This document shows positions 11,801 to 20,574 of a stretch of 64,000 bases of DNA, piece by piece (the stretch's first letter is position 1; each line of letters starts with the position of its first letter). Origin of the DNA: Amanita rubescens. Lineage: Eukaryota > Basidiomycota > Agaricomycetes > Agaricales > Amanitaceae. A model generated the notes under the pieces. The model was not told the origin of the DNA and made no database searches. It saw only the letters and a program-made list of their open reading frames with translations. Both the position numbers and the translations under genes were made by a program. The stretch covers positions 40,225 through 104,224 of the forward strand of contig WION01000192.1 in NCBI GenBank assembly GCA_015039365.1, read 5' to 3'.

Positions 11801-12622
11801 GATGACCGGGTCGAAGTAGTCGTTACTGAATTTTCCTTTCTCTTGTTCCGTCCAGGTGAAGCCTTGTTCATGAATTCGGATTAGGTGGTGTACTAGCTTC
11901 TCTTCTTCTTCGGTTAAAAAGCCATCTGGGTTGATATTCTGCTGTTTCATGCGCTCTTCGGTGTATCGTTCCCCTGGTGTGAATGCGGGCGGATGTGTCG
12001 GAAGCGTGGGCAGATCGGCTAGCGGATCGGACGGAATGCGGCGGATAATGCGGAATTTTTCTGGCAGCGTAGTGGCGACAGGCTTAGTTCGGTTGGCGAC
12101 CTTTTTGTATGCTTTCTTGCTCGCAGCGAGAATTTCAGCAGATGAGATAAAATTAATTTCGATAGACGTAGTAGCTATATGTCCGATGCAAGGAATTAAG
12201 GAGTCACCAACCATCCTCGGTGCTGTTAACATTTCCCCAAAGTGTCCGTCACTGAGCTGGTATGGGTTCTTGTCGGCTCCGACAGTGTAAACGTGGAGGT
12301 GCTGCGTGTCGGCTAGGTAAGCGGAGGAATGGTAGTCGTCGACTTCAATATTAAGGGTAGCGATTGTAGCGGAAGCGAATGTTTCTTTATTAGTGTCGTG
12401 TATGTGCTTGATATCTGTATGTACTGTCGTCGGGCTCGTATGAACATTGTCGGAGGTTGTCGGGTCGGGAGGCGGGTCGGGCGGTAGTGGCGGAATGTCT
12501 TGTCGTCTTGGAGGCGATTCATCGACTACTAAAAACCCAAGCTGACATGATGGGTACAGGCGCGGTTCTTGTTGGTGCGTGGCCTCGTGGTCAGGACTGC
12601 TGTCGCTCTTGTCTCTGGACAT
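8852..12622 (-). CDS. pol: Gypsy-1 pol: reverse transcriptase, RNase H, integrase
   Basis: A 1256-codon open frame overlapping gag by 94 nt in the -1 frame, so its first codons before the slip site at 12532-12538 are not expected to be translated. After a Pro-rich linker comes the RT: IVHDLQPLNAVT, FDLFVGFDQR and FIDDC (about residue 435) with the fungal-clade extension KGPKTRYELPDG. RNase H follows (ILAVDTSAHAVGYYL, SQAKLELYGLFRAL), then the integrase HHCC zinc finger (HDDTGHKG to CHACQIRN, about residue 855) and D,D-35-E (HIDTMKM, VTDNGTPY, GIIERRHRG, residues about 918-1010). The C-terminus has the GDLVLVRN/MVVIRKTQGGSF module of gypsy integrases and no chromodomain. No internal stops were seen. 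Confidence 0.92.
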   Translation of the reverse strand: MSRDKSDSSPDHEATHQQEPRLYPSCQLGFLVVDESPPRRQDIPPLPPDPPPDPTTSDNVHTSPTTVHTDIKHIHDTNKETFASATIATLNIEVDDYHSSAYLADTQHLHVYTVGADKNPYQLSDGHFGEMLTAPRMVGDSLIPCIGHIATTSIEINFISSAEILAASKKAYKKVANRTKPVATTLPEKFRIIRRIPSDPLADLPTLPTHPPAFTPGERYTEERMKQQNINPDGFLTEEEEKLVHHLIRIHEQGFTWTEQEKGKFSNDYFDPVIIPTIEHVPWVLRNIPIPPGKYNEIVKIIKDKIASGVYEPSNSSYRSRWFCVFKKDGKSLRIVHDLQPLNAVTIKDAAQPPNIELLAESFGGYSCFGMFDLFVGFDQRRLAPESRDLTTFQTPLGTFRLTSIPMGYTNSMQIFHGDVTFILQDEIPHVTKPFIDDCPCKGPKTRYELPDGTFETIPDNTGIRRFVWEHLQNINRVIQRIKHAGGTFSGKKSFFCTPEAIVLGHKCTYEGRLPDDDRVSKIAKWPIPQNISDVRGFLGTIGTVRIYLKDYTLHAPLLTALLKWKTAFEFTDRHIEAFNSLKKLAANCSAIRALDYESENESILAVDTSAHAVGYYLSQIGDDGNRYPNRYGSITLNDREARYSQAKLELYGLFRALREAKIFIIGLKNFIVEVDAKYIKGMINNPDIQPNNTINRWIAGILLFDFRLRHVPGKDHTPADGLSRRRRAEDDDPPDDSDPDDWIDEANGFCIQAANWDVLHNKASAWSTTTDSDPFPRSDKQLSRDAEIFKIQEFLDNPLRPIDMDEERFRHWMGKVKRFFVQGDRLWRRDKHRRHKLVILDDTKRLEIVQEAHDDTGHKGIFATSARVRDRFWWPSLEPDIRWYVRTCHACQIRNVQRFHIPPTVPEPGGLFRNIHIDTMKMPSSGGYSYITHARCSLSAWPEYRMLRNEKAEGIAKFIFEDILCRHGAVECIVTDNGTPYIAALDILRQRYGINHIRISPYNSQANGIIERRHRGVRESLVKAADGQESKWSQVAASVFWAERITVHPSTGYSPFFIAHGVEPTLPLDISQATYLCPPISAELTTDDLLAFRARQLQKRPADLERIKDEVYQSRLNAVRKLESRFRHTIRSFQFDKGDLVLVRNNKIDMELDRKTKTRYLGPMVVIRKTQGGSFILAETDGSLSKLRYAAKRLIPYHPRRIQSGERLLKLINMTDRELYTMTHEPPDETLSADGGDGGFDDAELMDDGSDAEEC

Positions 12623-14331
12623 GTGATGGTAATATCTTGGCCTCCGTCGGTGTAATCGCGTGTAATGGCGGATAGGAGCGTATGGAATGGTCGGCCGAGC
12701 AAGACTTCATACGGCGCGTCTTCTACTATGTGTGCCTGTACCCTGATCGTTATTCCGCCTACTGTCATGCTGAGATTGGCGATACCCAAAGTCCAACTGG
12801 ACGAGCTGTTGGCTGTTTCCATCATGATTCTGCGTGTCGGAGCGTACTGTGCGCCGGAGAGCTGCCATTTGTCTTTTCTGATGACGATGATCTGAGATCC
12901 GTTGTCGATAACACATTCGCATTTCACGTTTCCGTCGAAAATTCCATCAACTGCGCGGAGCGACTCGATAGGCCTCGTGGATGCCATAAGGACTTCAGCC
13001 TCATCGTGTGTCTCAGGTTCGGTTTCATCGGAGATAACTTCTACCTCATTGGCGGAGGCTGGATCGACACGTTTATTGGTTACTAATTGGCGGAGCTCTT
13101 TCTGGACGGACGGCGATAGCGCTAGGATATCTTTGGCGGTTATAGAGACGGGAAGGCTGAGCAAGTGATCAACGATGCGTTTCGGGGCGGCAATGTCGTC
13201 GATGGGTGTGCGATATTTGAACGCGGGTGTGTCCTTCTCTTTGCCTTTAGACGTGGAGGCGGATGAGGAAGTTGCGGCGGGAATGGGCGGAACGGGCGGA
13301 ATGGTCTGCTTAGATCTAGGTAAGGCTGTTGTCTGTCGGGCGGTATAAATGTCGGCGGCGTCGGAGGCTTCTGTAGCAAAGACCTCTAGCAAGTTGGTCG
13401 ATGCAGATGTCGGAGGTGCGGGGGCGCCAAGGGGTGTCCTGTTAGTCCCTGTTGCAGGGTTGCCAGTGGTAGCTATTTGGTGCCATCGATCAATTTTCTC
13501 CTTCACACCTCTCCCTGGGCCTGTCGGTTCCGATCCATCGGGCAGCTGTATTCGTCCATCAATGCGTCGACACTTATTGGATCGGATATATTCTTCCAGG
13601 GTCGGGCAGTAGTTAAAGGTGTGTCCATTGCCCCGGCAGAAGGTACAGTCGTTCCATGGCCGATCATAGCGCTGTCCCTCATTGCGTGGCGGAGGTGTGG
13701 TTGTCGTCGGAGGTGATCTAGCAGGCATGGTCGCGGCCATTAAAGCGATGACAGGGCGGGAGGAAATGACAAACTCCGCAGCATTGAATATATCGGCTAA
13801 TTCATATCCTTCGTCAGGGCGGACGTCGGGGTGCTTGATAGTAAGGCGGGTAGTGATATCGGATCGGTATTCACCAGGGAATGAAGAGATAAACATAAGC
13901 CCTGCTTCGCGTCGGGTCATTGTGCTTTTATTGACCAAGAATCCAGCCGTCTCAGAGAATTCTCGGTGAAACTCGCCCAGCGCTGGTCCCGTCATGGTAT
14001 GTTTAGCTTGGAACGTGCTGCTGATCGATTGCAACGCGGCTATGGTGTGGCGGTTCTCAGGCTTTGCTTCGGGGTACAATTTGGTAATGGCTGTTTTAAA
14101 CGCTTCCCATGATGTTTTATCGGCTAGCGCATCGCGTGTAGTCTTCCATAGCCCTGATGATTTTTCGTCTGTGTAATAGACCGCCCATTTAACGATTTCG
14201 TCGGATTTGTCGCGATTAAGGCATATAAGCTCTACGTCATCAAGATATCGATCTAAGTTGGTTGCCACGCCGTCGAAACGCGGAGCCTCCTTGCTGGAGC
14301 GGATGGGCATATGAGTCGGCTGGCCGGACAT
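12529..14331 (-). CDS. gag: Gypsy-1 gag with C-terminal retropepsin-like domain
   Basis: 600 residues from ATG (MSGQPTHMPIRSSKEAPRF). The N-terminal half is helical capsid-like (KWAVYYTDEKSSGLW, RRHTIAALQSI-like). A zinc knuckle CTFCRGNGHTFNYC (CX2CX4HX4C) lies near residue 228. The C-terminal part has VIDNGSQIIVI near residue 475 and YEVLLGRPF about 70 residues on, the layout of an aspartic protease with the catalytic triad written DNG instead of DSG/DTG. The related gag-only element at 16904 shares the N-terminal half, supporting this ATG. An open frame continues upstream to about 14985 without ATG (separate entry). Confidence 0.88.
   Translation of the reverse strand: MSGQPTHMPIRSSKEAPRFDGVATNLDRYLDDVELICLNRDKSDEIVKWAVYYTDEKSSGLWKTTRDALADKTSWEAFKTAITKLYPEAKPENRHTIAALQSISSTFQAKHTMTGPALGEFHREFSETAGFLVNKSTMTRREAGLMFISSFPGEYRSDITTRLTIKHPDVRPDEGYELADIFNAAEFVISSRPVIALMAATMPARSPPTTTTPPPRNEGQRYDRPWNDCTFCRGNGHTFNYCPTLEEYIRSNKCRRIDGRIQLPDGSEPTGPGRGVKEKIDRWHQIATTGNPATGTNRTPLGAPAPPTSASTNLLEVFATEASDAADIYTARQTTALPRSKQTIPPVPPIPAATSSSASTSKGKEKDTPAFKYRTPIDDIAAPKRIVDHLLSLPVSITAKDILALSPSVQKELRQLVTNKRVDPASANEVEVISDETEPETHDEAEVLMASTRPIESLRAVDGIFDGNVKCECVIDNGSQIIVIRKDKWQLSGAQYAPTRRIMMETANSSSSWTLGIANLSMTVGGITIRVQAHIVEDAPYEVLLGRPFHTLLSAITRDYTDGGQDITITCPETRATAVLTTRPRTNKNRACTHHVSLGF
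12532..12538 (-). promoter_or_regulatory. Programmed -1 frameshift site G GGT TTT next to UAG
   Basis: On the coding strand gag ends TTG GGT TTT TAG. The heptamer G GGT TTT fits the X XXY YYZ slippery rule exactly. A -1 slip reads GGG TTT TTA GTA GTC and enters pol as GFLVVDE. It sits directly against the gag stop inside the 94-nt overlap. A downstream stimulatory structure could not be judged by eye. Confidence 0.85.
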
Positions 14332-14987
14332 GATAGGAGGTGGCGGCGGTGGCGGTGTAGATGGTCTGCTTGGCCCGGGTGGTGTCGGAGTAGACGGTCT
14401 GCTTGGCGGCGGAGACGGTGTAGATGGTCTGCTTGGCGACGGAGGCGGAGTAGACGGTCTGCTTGGCGGCGGAGGCGGAGTATTTGGTCTGCTTGGCGGG
14501 AGCGACTTAACTGATGGTGTAAGCGATGGAAGTGGCGAAGATTCTTGTGCGTTGACTAGTGCAGATAGGGACGGAGCAGTAGATTCGTCGCTTAGGCTTG
14601 GCGTCCGCTCTCTTGGGCAATCAAAATTAACTGGTAAAGGCGACGGCTGTGTTGATTGATATGGCGGGAAATCAGTAGGTTCGGGAGATTGCCTAGATGA
14701 AGATGGAAAGGATCCTGGGAGTGATTGGCTATCTTCGTCTGTCTGTACGGAGCTCGAAAACAGGAGGGACTGAAGCTGTGCACTAGAGAATATCGGCAGG
14801 AGGCTTCTACGGGGTGTCTGTGGAAGCGGCGGTGTGGCGGATTCAACTGGTGTCGGAGGTGGGGCAGCTGTTGGCGGAACCGGCGGCGGTCTAAAACGTG
14901 GCCTACGTTGCGGACCTAACTGAGCAGGGAACCTCTCGTTGGCCTTTTTGGCTGCCTCTCGTTTAGAGGTTATGACTTGAAAACCTT
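14332..14987 (-). other. ATG-less open frame upstream of and in frame with gag, PSRPSTP repeats
   Basis: In frame with gag, about 218 codons upstream of its ATG are open and coding-like: Pro/Ser/Thr-rich, with an imperfect repeat PSRPSTPxPP in multiples of 30 bp (14345-14500) and a basic N-terminal stretch (TSKREAAKKANERF). No ATG occurs. The open frame begins immediately after TTCCTTAG, a good splice acceptor, so a spliced leader could bring in a start codon from the LTR and remove the PBS. Alternatives are a non-AUG start or a relic. Confidence 0.5.
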
Positions 14988-14997
14988 CCTAAGGAAC

Positions 14998-15015
14998 CCC
15001 TCGCTGTGGGCTCCA
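14998..15015 (-). promoter_or_regulatory. Gypsy-1 primer-binding site
   Basis: Two bases inside the 5' LTR the coding strand reads TGGAGCCCACAGCGAGGG. It starts with TGG, the complement of a tRNA 3' CCA. Element 2 has the same site with one substitution (TGGAGCCCACCGCGAGGG at 16520). I cannot assign the tRNA from memory. Confidence 0.75.
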
Positions 15016-15017
15016 GG

Positions 15018-15589
15018 TGAAACGTGTGAGAAGGGCGTGCGATGTACTTGTCCGCCCAAAGGGGTCCGAAGGAAAGGCTAACAAAGGGGAACCGTACAGA
15101 GTACGGAGACGGAGGGTTCGACGGTGACGGAGTAAACCCGCAATGCAAACGGACGCAAGTCCGACGAAGATGCGTCGCGACGGAACGAAGTCGGACAAGT
15201 GCGAAGACGTACGACGGTGACGGAGTGAACCCGCGACGTAAAGGAACGTGAGTGCAACGAAGTTGCGACGGAGAGATATCAAACGGATGCGGAGGAGTGA
15301 AGGGCAGTATATTCGATGTCCATACAGTACAATGAAGCCGTATATAAACTAATATGCACGAGGCGCACTCACCGCAATCATCCTGAGCTCCTCCGATGGT
15401 CCGTGCGCGTATGCAGATTGCCTTGCTGTATGAATATGTCGAGTCGGCGGGTTGAGCCCTTGGCATCGTGTACGGGTGTCGAGGCGCGAAGGTTTAAGTG
15501 CATCGGAATGCTCCGACGGATATCTCCGATGTCGGAATATCGGGCCGCGGATGCCTGCTGCACAACGTAACCGGAATCGGTACGTTACA
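15018..15589 (-). repeat. 5' LTR of Gypsy-1
   Basis: 572 bp; pairs with 6893-7464 with two visible substitutions. It is followed outside by CCGG, the target-site duplication. Confidence 0.95.
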
Positions 15590-16119
15590 CCGGAACGTTC
15601 AGCTATGGCGACCCGAATCCATCCGCACTCACCTGGACCCATCCACTGCGCCCATTTGTTGCCACGTAACCACCACGGCGCGCTGTTACCTCTAAATAAA
15701 CCATCGAAATGCGCCCTGCGCCTACCACCTAATCTTGCACATGCCCACGACCCAAACCACGCCCACTACCTACACCCCGCACACCTCTGCGATGCGCTTA
15801 ACGAACCTCAATGGATGCCCAGACTTGCGAGTTTTCCCACCCCAAGTTTCTCCGAGGCCACCCAATGCGGGCTCGCTCCTCAACGCGTCAGGGATGGAGC
15901 CTAGCCCTGCAAAGAGAAAACGGCCAGCTTACCTAGGAACGACAGAGCCACAGAAGTACTACTAGGACTAGAGACAACGTCAGTATTCATTATTTCATTT
16001 TGCTCACACTGGCATCTAACGAGCACGACAGGGCTGAATGAGCTATGTCTGAATCTCTGGTCTCCGTTACCTCTCACGTACGTCAAGCTCGCAATTCCGA
16101 ATCAAATGCGGTTTGGCGT
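15590..16119. other. Intergenic between two retroelements
   Basis: I see no supportable gene; open frames are short and cross element boundaries. This is original host DNA between Gypsy-1 and the gag-only element. Confidence 0.6.
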
Positions 16120-16517
16120 TGTAACGAGCCGATTCCGGCTACATTGGAACCGATCTCCGAAACCTTCCGAAGCTCCCTGAAGCACTCCGAGCCTATACTC
16201 GACCCCGGAGGATGATCGTTTGAGTTCGGATATGCGCACAGACCCTCAGACTCGGTGCAGGATTCATCACATGGTTACCTCATGCCTCCGTAGTATATAT
16301 ACCACCTTGTACGTAGTTGTAGTTAGCGAATTATCACCCCATTACTGCTCCGAGTTTGATTCCTTCGGTTCCCTTCGTTCCTCGGTGCTTCGGACACCTT
16401 CCACTGGTTCACCTTCGCATTCGGCACCCTCTCTGCCTCCGAGGCACCTCCAGGACTGACCTCCGAAGCCCCTTTGGCCGAACGCACTTCCGCATCGGCC
16501 TTCTTCTGATCGTTTCA
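16120..16517 (+). repeat. 5' LTR of gag-only element
   Basis: 398 bp, visibly identical to 18350-18747. A TATATATA box lies at about 16297-16304. Outside Gypsy-1-like termini the LTR body is diverged from Gypsy-1. Confidence 0.93.
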
Positions 16518-16519
16518 AC

Positions 16520-16537
16520 TGGAGCCCACCGCGAGGG
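16520..16537 (+). promoter_or_regulatory. Primer-binding site of gag-only element
   Basis: TGGAGCCCACCGCGAGGG, two bases after the LTR; differs at one position from the Gypsy-1 site. Confidence 0.75.
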
Positions 16538-16903
16538 GCTCTTAGGTCAGTCCGTCGGTCATTCCTTTCACCCAACTGCTGCACAGAAAGCATCGGACAA
16601 GTTCCGGTGTCACTTGGAATCTGCTCCGAGCCACTCCAAGCACTCTGCCGGCCTCCCCATAGCTCAGAGACCATACCCCGCCGACCTTTCTTCAATTATA
16701 CCCTCCCCGCTCTTTACACTGCAGTAGCCTTCACCACTCGGCCCCACAGCACTGACACAGCATCAGCCGAACAACGCCCACACGTTCCACTACTCCCGAT
16801 CCAGCTCCGATCGATCAATAGCTTTTGTCCCTGAAGCCCCTTGCTTAATCCACCTCGCTTTCCATCAGAACAGCTTGCTTCACTTCGGCCTGCCAGTAAC
16901 ATC

Positions 16904-18445
16904 ATGACCGAACCAAACCGCCGCATGCCCATCCGAACGAACAAGGAGGCACCCTGCTTCCGAGGCACTGCCGCTGGTCTTGAGAGATACCTCGAAGATA
17001 TCGAGATGATCTGCGAGGATAGACAACGCTCCGGAGATGCTGAACTGATCAAATGGGCTGTCTACTATACCGATGAGAAATCTTCCGAGATCTGGAGAGC
17101 CGCTCGAGACACCCTATCGGATCCGAAAACCTGGGATGCGTTTAAGAAAGCGATTTCCGAGATCTACCCCGAGGCACAGCCCGATCGCCGCCACACTATT
17201 GCAGCACTACACGCCATTTCCGGCCGCTTCTCAGTGCAAAATGTTGCATCAGAGACAGCCCTCGCTGAGTATCACAGGGAATTTTCCGGAACAGCTCAGT
17301 ACCTCATCAGAAAGCGCTGCATGACACGCCGTGAGGCAAGCATCATGTACATGTCCGCATTCCCTCCCGAGCTCCGACCCGATATCACTACTCGGCTCAC
17401 AATCAAGTACCCGGACGTCCACCCCGATGACGGCTATGATCTAAAGGACATGAATAGTGCCGCACAATTCATTATCAGCTCAAGGTCTGCTATAGCCTTG
17501 CTCGCCGCAACCACCCCACAAGCTCCGACGCTTCCAACACCTCCAACACCTATCCCTACTCCCCTTCCGAGCACTGCCTTCGCTCCGAGCACAGCCTCCA
17601 CCCATCTCCTTAGTGGATGCATTTTCTGCGGAGATATCAATCATCGGACGGCCTGCTGCCATATCAGGGATGAATACGCAAGGCAAGGGAAGATCAAAAT
17701 AGTCGATGGACGGATTCAATTTTTGGACGGCAACGAACCAAATGCATTCCAATACCGCCACTTCGGACAATGGTTCAAAGAACGCATTGATGTATGGCTG
17801 CTGAGGTACACACAGCCGACCGCTCCGAAGCCATTTGTGTCCTCCAACTACTTCCTGGAAGCTCTAGACCACTCCGGAACGCATACCGCCGAGCCTGTCA
17901 ATACTGAAGCACTGCAAAACGTACATACGACTCCGACGCACATACACATTAGCACCACGATCCCTAATCAATCCACGCTCCCTAATACCACCCCCTCCGA
18001 ACCCTCCAGACCCTCCAGACCCTCCGACGCTCCTACCACTACAATGCATGATACCGCCGAGACCTCTGAGGCTCCTGATGACCCCACCACTGCTACGCCA
18101 ATTTCTGCCACCCCGGAAACCCTCGGCGACCCCATCGCCGAAGTCTTTATCATTTCCGAGCCATCTGGCATCCCAACAGCTGCCATTCCGAGACCTGATT
18201 CCGCCGAAATTCCGACCGCCGCCCTGACCGCCTGCACGATTGAAGAAAGCGAGATGAGAAGAACCCACCCACCACTTCCCTTCTACTTTCTATCACCATC
18301 CGACCTCTCCGACCTGACCAGGAGGTCAGTATTAAAAGTACCCAGGAGGTGTAACGAGCCGATTCCGGCTACATTGGAACCGATCTCCGAAACCTTCCGA
18401 AGCTCCCTGAAGCACTCCGAGCCTATACTCGACCCCGGAGGATGA
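16904..18445 (+). CDS. gag: Gag of the non-autonomous element, running into its 3' LTR
   Basis: Begins ATG at MTEPNRRMPIRTNKEAPCF, collinear with the Gypsy-1 gag start. Shared segments include KWAVYYTDEKSS, RRHTIAALHAIS, DITTRLTIKYPDVHPD and zinc knuckle CIFCGDINHRTACC (CX2CX4HX4C, near residue 242). After this, a Ser/Thr/Pro-rich region replaces the protease. The frame has no stop before the 3' LTR (18350) and takes its last ~32 residues and stop from LTR sequence. That junction suggests an internal deletion that removed PR and pol. About 513 residues from this ATG. Confidence 0.85.
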   Translation: MTEPNRRMPIRTNKEAPCFRGTAAGLERYLEDIEMICEDRQRSGDAELIKWAVYYTDEKSSEIWRAARDTLSDPKTWDAFKKAISEIYPEAQPDRRHTIAALHAISGRFSVQNVASETALAEYHREFSGTAQYLIRKRCMTRREASIMYMSAFPPELRPDITTRLTIKYPDVHPDDGYDLKDMNSAAQFIISSRSAIALLAATTPQAPTLPTPPTPIPTPLPSTAFAPSTASTHLLSGCIFCGDINHRTACCHIRDEYARQGKIKIVDGRIQFLDGNEPNAFQYRHFGQWFKERIDVWLLRYTQPTAPKPFVSSNYFLEALDHSGTHTAEPVNTEALQNVHTTPTHIHISTTIPNQSTLPNTTPSEPSRPSRPSDAPTTTMHDTAETSEAPDDPTTATPISATPETLGDPIAEVFIISEPSGIPTAAIPRPDSAEIPTAALTACTIEESEMRRTHPPLPFYFLSPSDLSDLTRRSVLKVPRRCNEPIPATLEPISETFRSSLKHSEPILDPGG

Positions 18446-18747
18446 TCGTTTGAGTTCGGATATGCGCACAGACCCTCAGACTCGGTGCAGGATTCATCAC
18501 ATGGTTACCTCATGCCTCCGTAGTATATATACCACCTTGTACGTAGTTGTAGTTAGCGAATTATCACCCCATTACTGCTCCGAGTTTGATTCCTTCGGTT
18601 CCCTTCGTTCCTCGGTGCTTCGGACACCTTCCACTGGTTCACCTTCGCATTCGGCACCCTCTCTGCCTCCGAGGCACCTCCAGGACTGACCTCCGAAGCC
18701 CCTTTGGCCGAACGCACTTCCGCATCGGCCTTCTTCTGATCGTTTCA
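18350..18747 (+). repeat. 3' LTR of gag-only element
   Basis: Copy of 16120-16517; preceded by PPT CCCAGGAGG and followed by GCGT (target-site copy). Confidence 0.93.
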
Positions 18748-19815
18748 GCGTGCCAGCGTTGCACCTGCTACGGGCGGAGCCAGGTAGTGCATCGGTACAT
18801 CATCCAACTCAAATAACCCCAATAGCAGAGGTAGTCAGTCGACGCATACCCCTAACCCAACCGACGCATACCACCTCCAGCGGGACAACCTTACTCCGCC
18901 GGGTTCGTTGGCCAGTACGAATGGGACTTCTCGCAGAGGTGCTAGTGCGACGGGGAATGGCTCCACGTCCAATCAGGGCGCGAGGAACCAGCGTGGTGCC
19001 TGCCGGAGGTAAGATGTGGGCTCATCTTCTGTATCTCAGGGATTAAATAATGAACAAATGCGAGTGCGAAGCTGTACAAGGTCTAGTTCATGCACCTCAT
19101 AATCAAATTCACATTTCATAATGGCAAGTCTGGGCCCGCCGTCCATTCGTTTGTTCCATCTTTTCCCCCCGAATGACATTCAAGATTCAAGTTACCGGAA
19201 CCTTGCCATGCTGCAGACACGCTTTACTCGCCCGGTTTCACCACGCCTTTCCAGCACTCCTCTGACACGTTCTTCTATTCTCGCCCGCTAATGTCCCATT
19301 CCTGCCTTTTCCAGTCGCTTCCCTCAGGGTGCACTTTCTCAAGCACCCTGTTCGAGGGTCTCACTTGGATGCCCTTCTAAACTCTCTGTTACCCGTAACC
19401 CATCAACCATCGTCTTATCTCTTTAATAAGTATCGTGTCAATTCCACTACGACGCCAATCCACATGTTTCATGGGTAAATCAGCTCAACGCGTGTTGTTC
19501 ATCAATGGCATCGGCCTCGGCCTGACTGCCGCATCGGACTTAGCTCCACTCAAAAGTCCACAAAGACCCCAGAAACTGGCTTCTCGTGGCAACACGTTTG
19601 CATACTCATTCTTAATCTGTCACAACAATGTCCACGTTGCGACAAATTCGTCATACAGCGAATAAAGAAAAACGAAAGAGAAAGACTATCTTGTGAAATG
19701 CTATTCAAAAATTGCGCCATAAAGGGTTCACCCTACTTGGCCGGTGCCCTGGAGTTGGCTCAGTCTACCTCCCCTTTTCCTCAGAAAGCACTTCAATCGT
19801 CTTTCCACCCTCGTG
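18748..19815. other. Intergenic
   Basis: I see no gene with motifs or consistent splicing. Probably the 5' flank and promoter of the DUF6593-like gene; no clear TATA box. Confidence 0.55.
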
Positions 19816-20574
19816 ATGGCGGCGTCGACAAGCGATGTTTTGTCCTGGACAAACCAAGATCCCCGTGAAAGCCAACTCTTCAATAGCTGGGGTGTTGTCT
19901 ACCGGCTTTCGGTTCAGTGCTTTCCTTACACCTTTATGTCGGCGGTCCTGACAACCTGCCTAAGACCGTAGTGAGCAGTAACGGGCAAAGCACCACCACT
20001 CTCTGGCGGACGGCGAACGCCAACAGGGAGGATCGCGTTGCGAGGCTCGAGTGGGCATCAAACGGCGGTCTTGGGCGAGCAGTGATTGGCAAGGTAAGAG
20101 AAAGAATCAGTGACAAATACATGCACGTTCTCTGATCAACATTTATCTGACAGAACGCGGTCCCGATGTCCGACCTCGTCCGCCCAGATCCTCGTTACCC
20201 GGTACGTTATATTCTGTGCAACATCTCGAATGCGACACTCATCGCATGACTAGGGCGCACGGATTTTCAACGCGCCCGATGGCCTACAATATCGTTGGCG
20301 ACCGTCTTCCAAAGCCCCTGAGGTTTTGGTATGTTCCGAGCGCGTCACCTTGCATGCACTGACGGGCCACTCGCAGCTGGAGGATCCCGCAGGAAATGTC
20401 GTCGCCTTCTTCCGGCCCACAAAGATCACCCGGTATCAAATCGGGAATGTCTACGGGGAGTTACACTTTCTCCGGAACGCAGGTGCGAGAACGATAGTGA
20501 GGTTCCTCTCCAGGAGTCACATCATTGTACTTGACGAAAGGGAAACGCCCAGTAGCGCAGCGTCGAGGAGTTAA
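19816..20574 (+). pseudogene. DUF6593-like gene, last exon split by the Copia insertion
   Basis: Five exons join in phase 0: 19816-19911, 19965-20093, 20154-20201, 20254-20328 and 20377 onward; introns are 48-60 bp with GT..AG ends. The protein starts MAASTSDVLSWTNQDPRESQ, then VVYRLS, TTTLWRTAN, DRVARLEWASNG, ARIFNAPDGLQYRW and DPAGNVVAFFRP. This order (DPR-x-S-x-L, YRV, TT-x-x-R, VA-x-x-EW, F-x-x-x-DG-x-x-Y-x-W) is the pattern I know from the basidiomycete DUF6593 family. At 20527-20531 (GTACT) a Copia LTR interrupts the last exon. The broken frame reads 14 codons of LTR and stops at 20574. The original 3' end (17 codons) now lies at 38154-38205. Function of the family is unknown. Confidence 0.65.

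Larger units (their letters stand above)
6893..15589 (-). mobile_element. Gypsy-1: full-length Ty3/gypsy LTR retrotransposon with antisense accessory gene
   Basis: An 8.7 kb element read on the minus strand: 5' LTR (15018-15589), PBS, gag-PR, pol by -1 frameshift, antisense Zn2Cys6 gene, PPT (CCAGGAGG at 7465-7472) and 3' LTR (6893-7464). The LTRs are 572 bp, start TGTAACG and end CGTTTCA on the coding strand, and differ by eye at two positions only (near 7052 and 7379), so insertion is recent. CCGG flanks both ends as a 4-bp target-site duplication. All frames appear open, so the copy may be autonomous. RT reads FIDDC at the catalytic site rather than the common Y-x-DD, which I associate from memory with a fungal gypsy clade lacking a chromodomain. 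Confidence 0.93.
16120..18747 (+). mobile_element. Gag-only non-autonomous relative of Gypsy-1
   Basis: A 2.63 kb element: two 398-bp LTRs (16120-16517 and 18350-18747) that look identical, starting TGTAACG and ending CGTTTCA like Gypsy-1; PBS TGGAGCCCACCGCGAGGG two bases after the LTR; PPT CCCAGGAGG directly before the 3' LTR; flanking GCGT as a 4-bp target-site duplication. The only gene is gag; no protease, RT or integrase motif is present. Shared PBS, PPT and LTR termini point to mobilisation in trans by a Gypsy-1-type element. LTR identity implies very recent transposition. Confidence 0.9.

Noticed and set aside
14311..14659. Plus-strand Gly-rich open frames (repeated VDGLLGGG)
   Set aside because: They are the reverse strand of the Pro-rich PSRPSTP repeats in frame with gag; no start context or homology.
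16220..16459. 79-codon open frame present twice (also 18450-18689)
   Set aside because: Lies inside the two identical LTRs; duplication is LTR identity, not a gene family.
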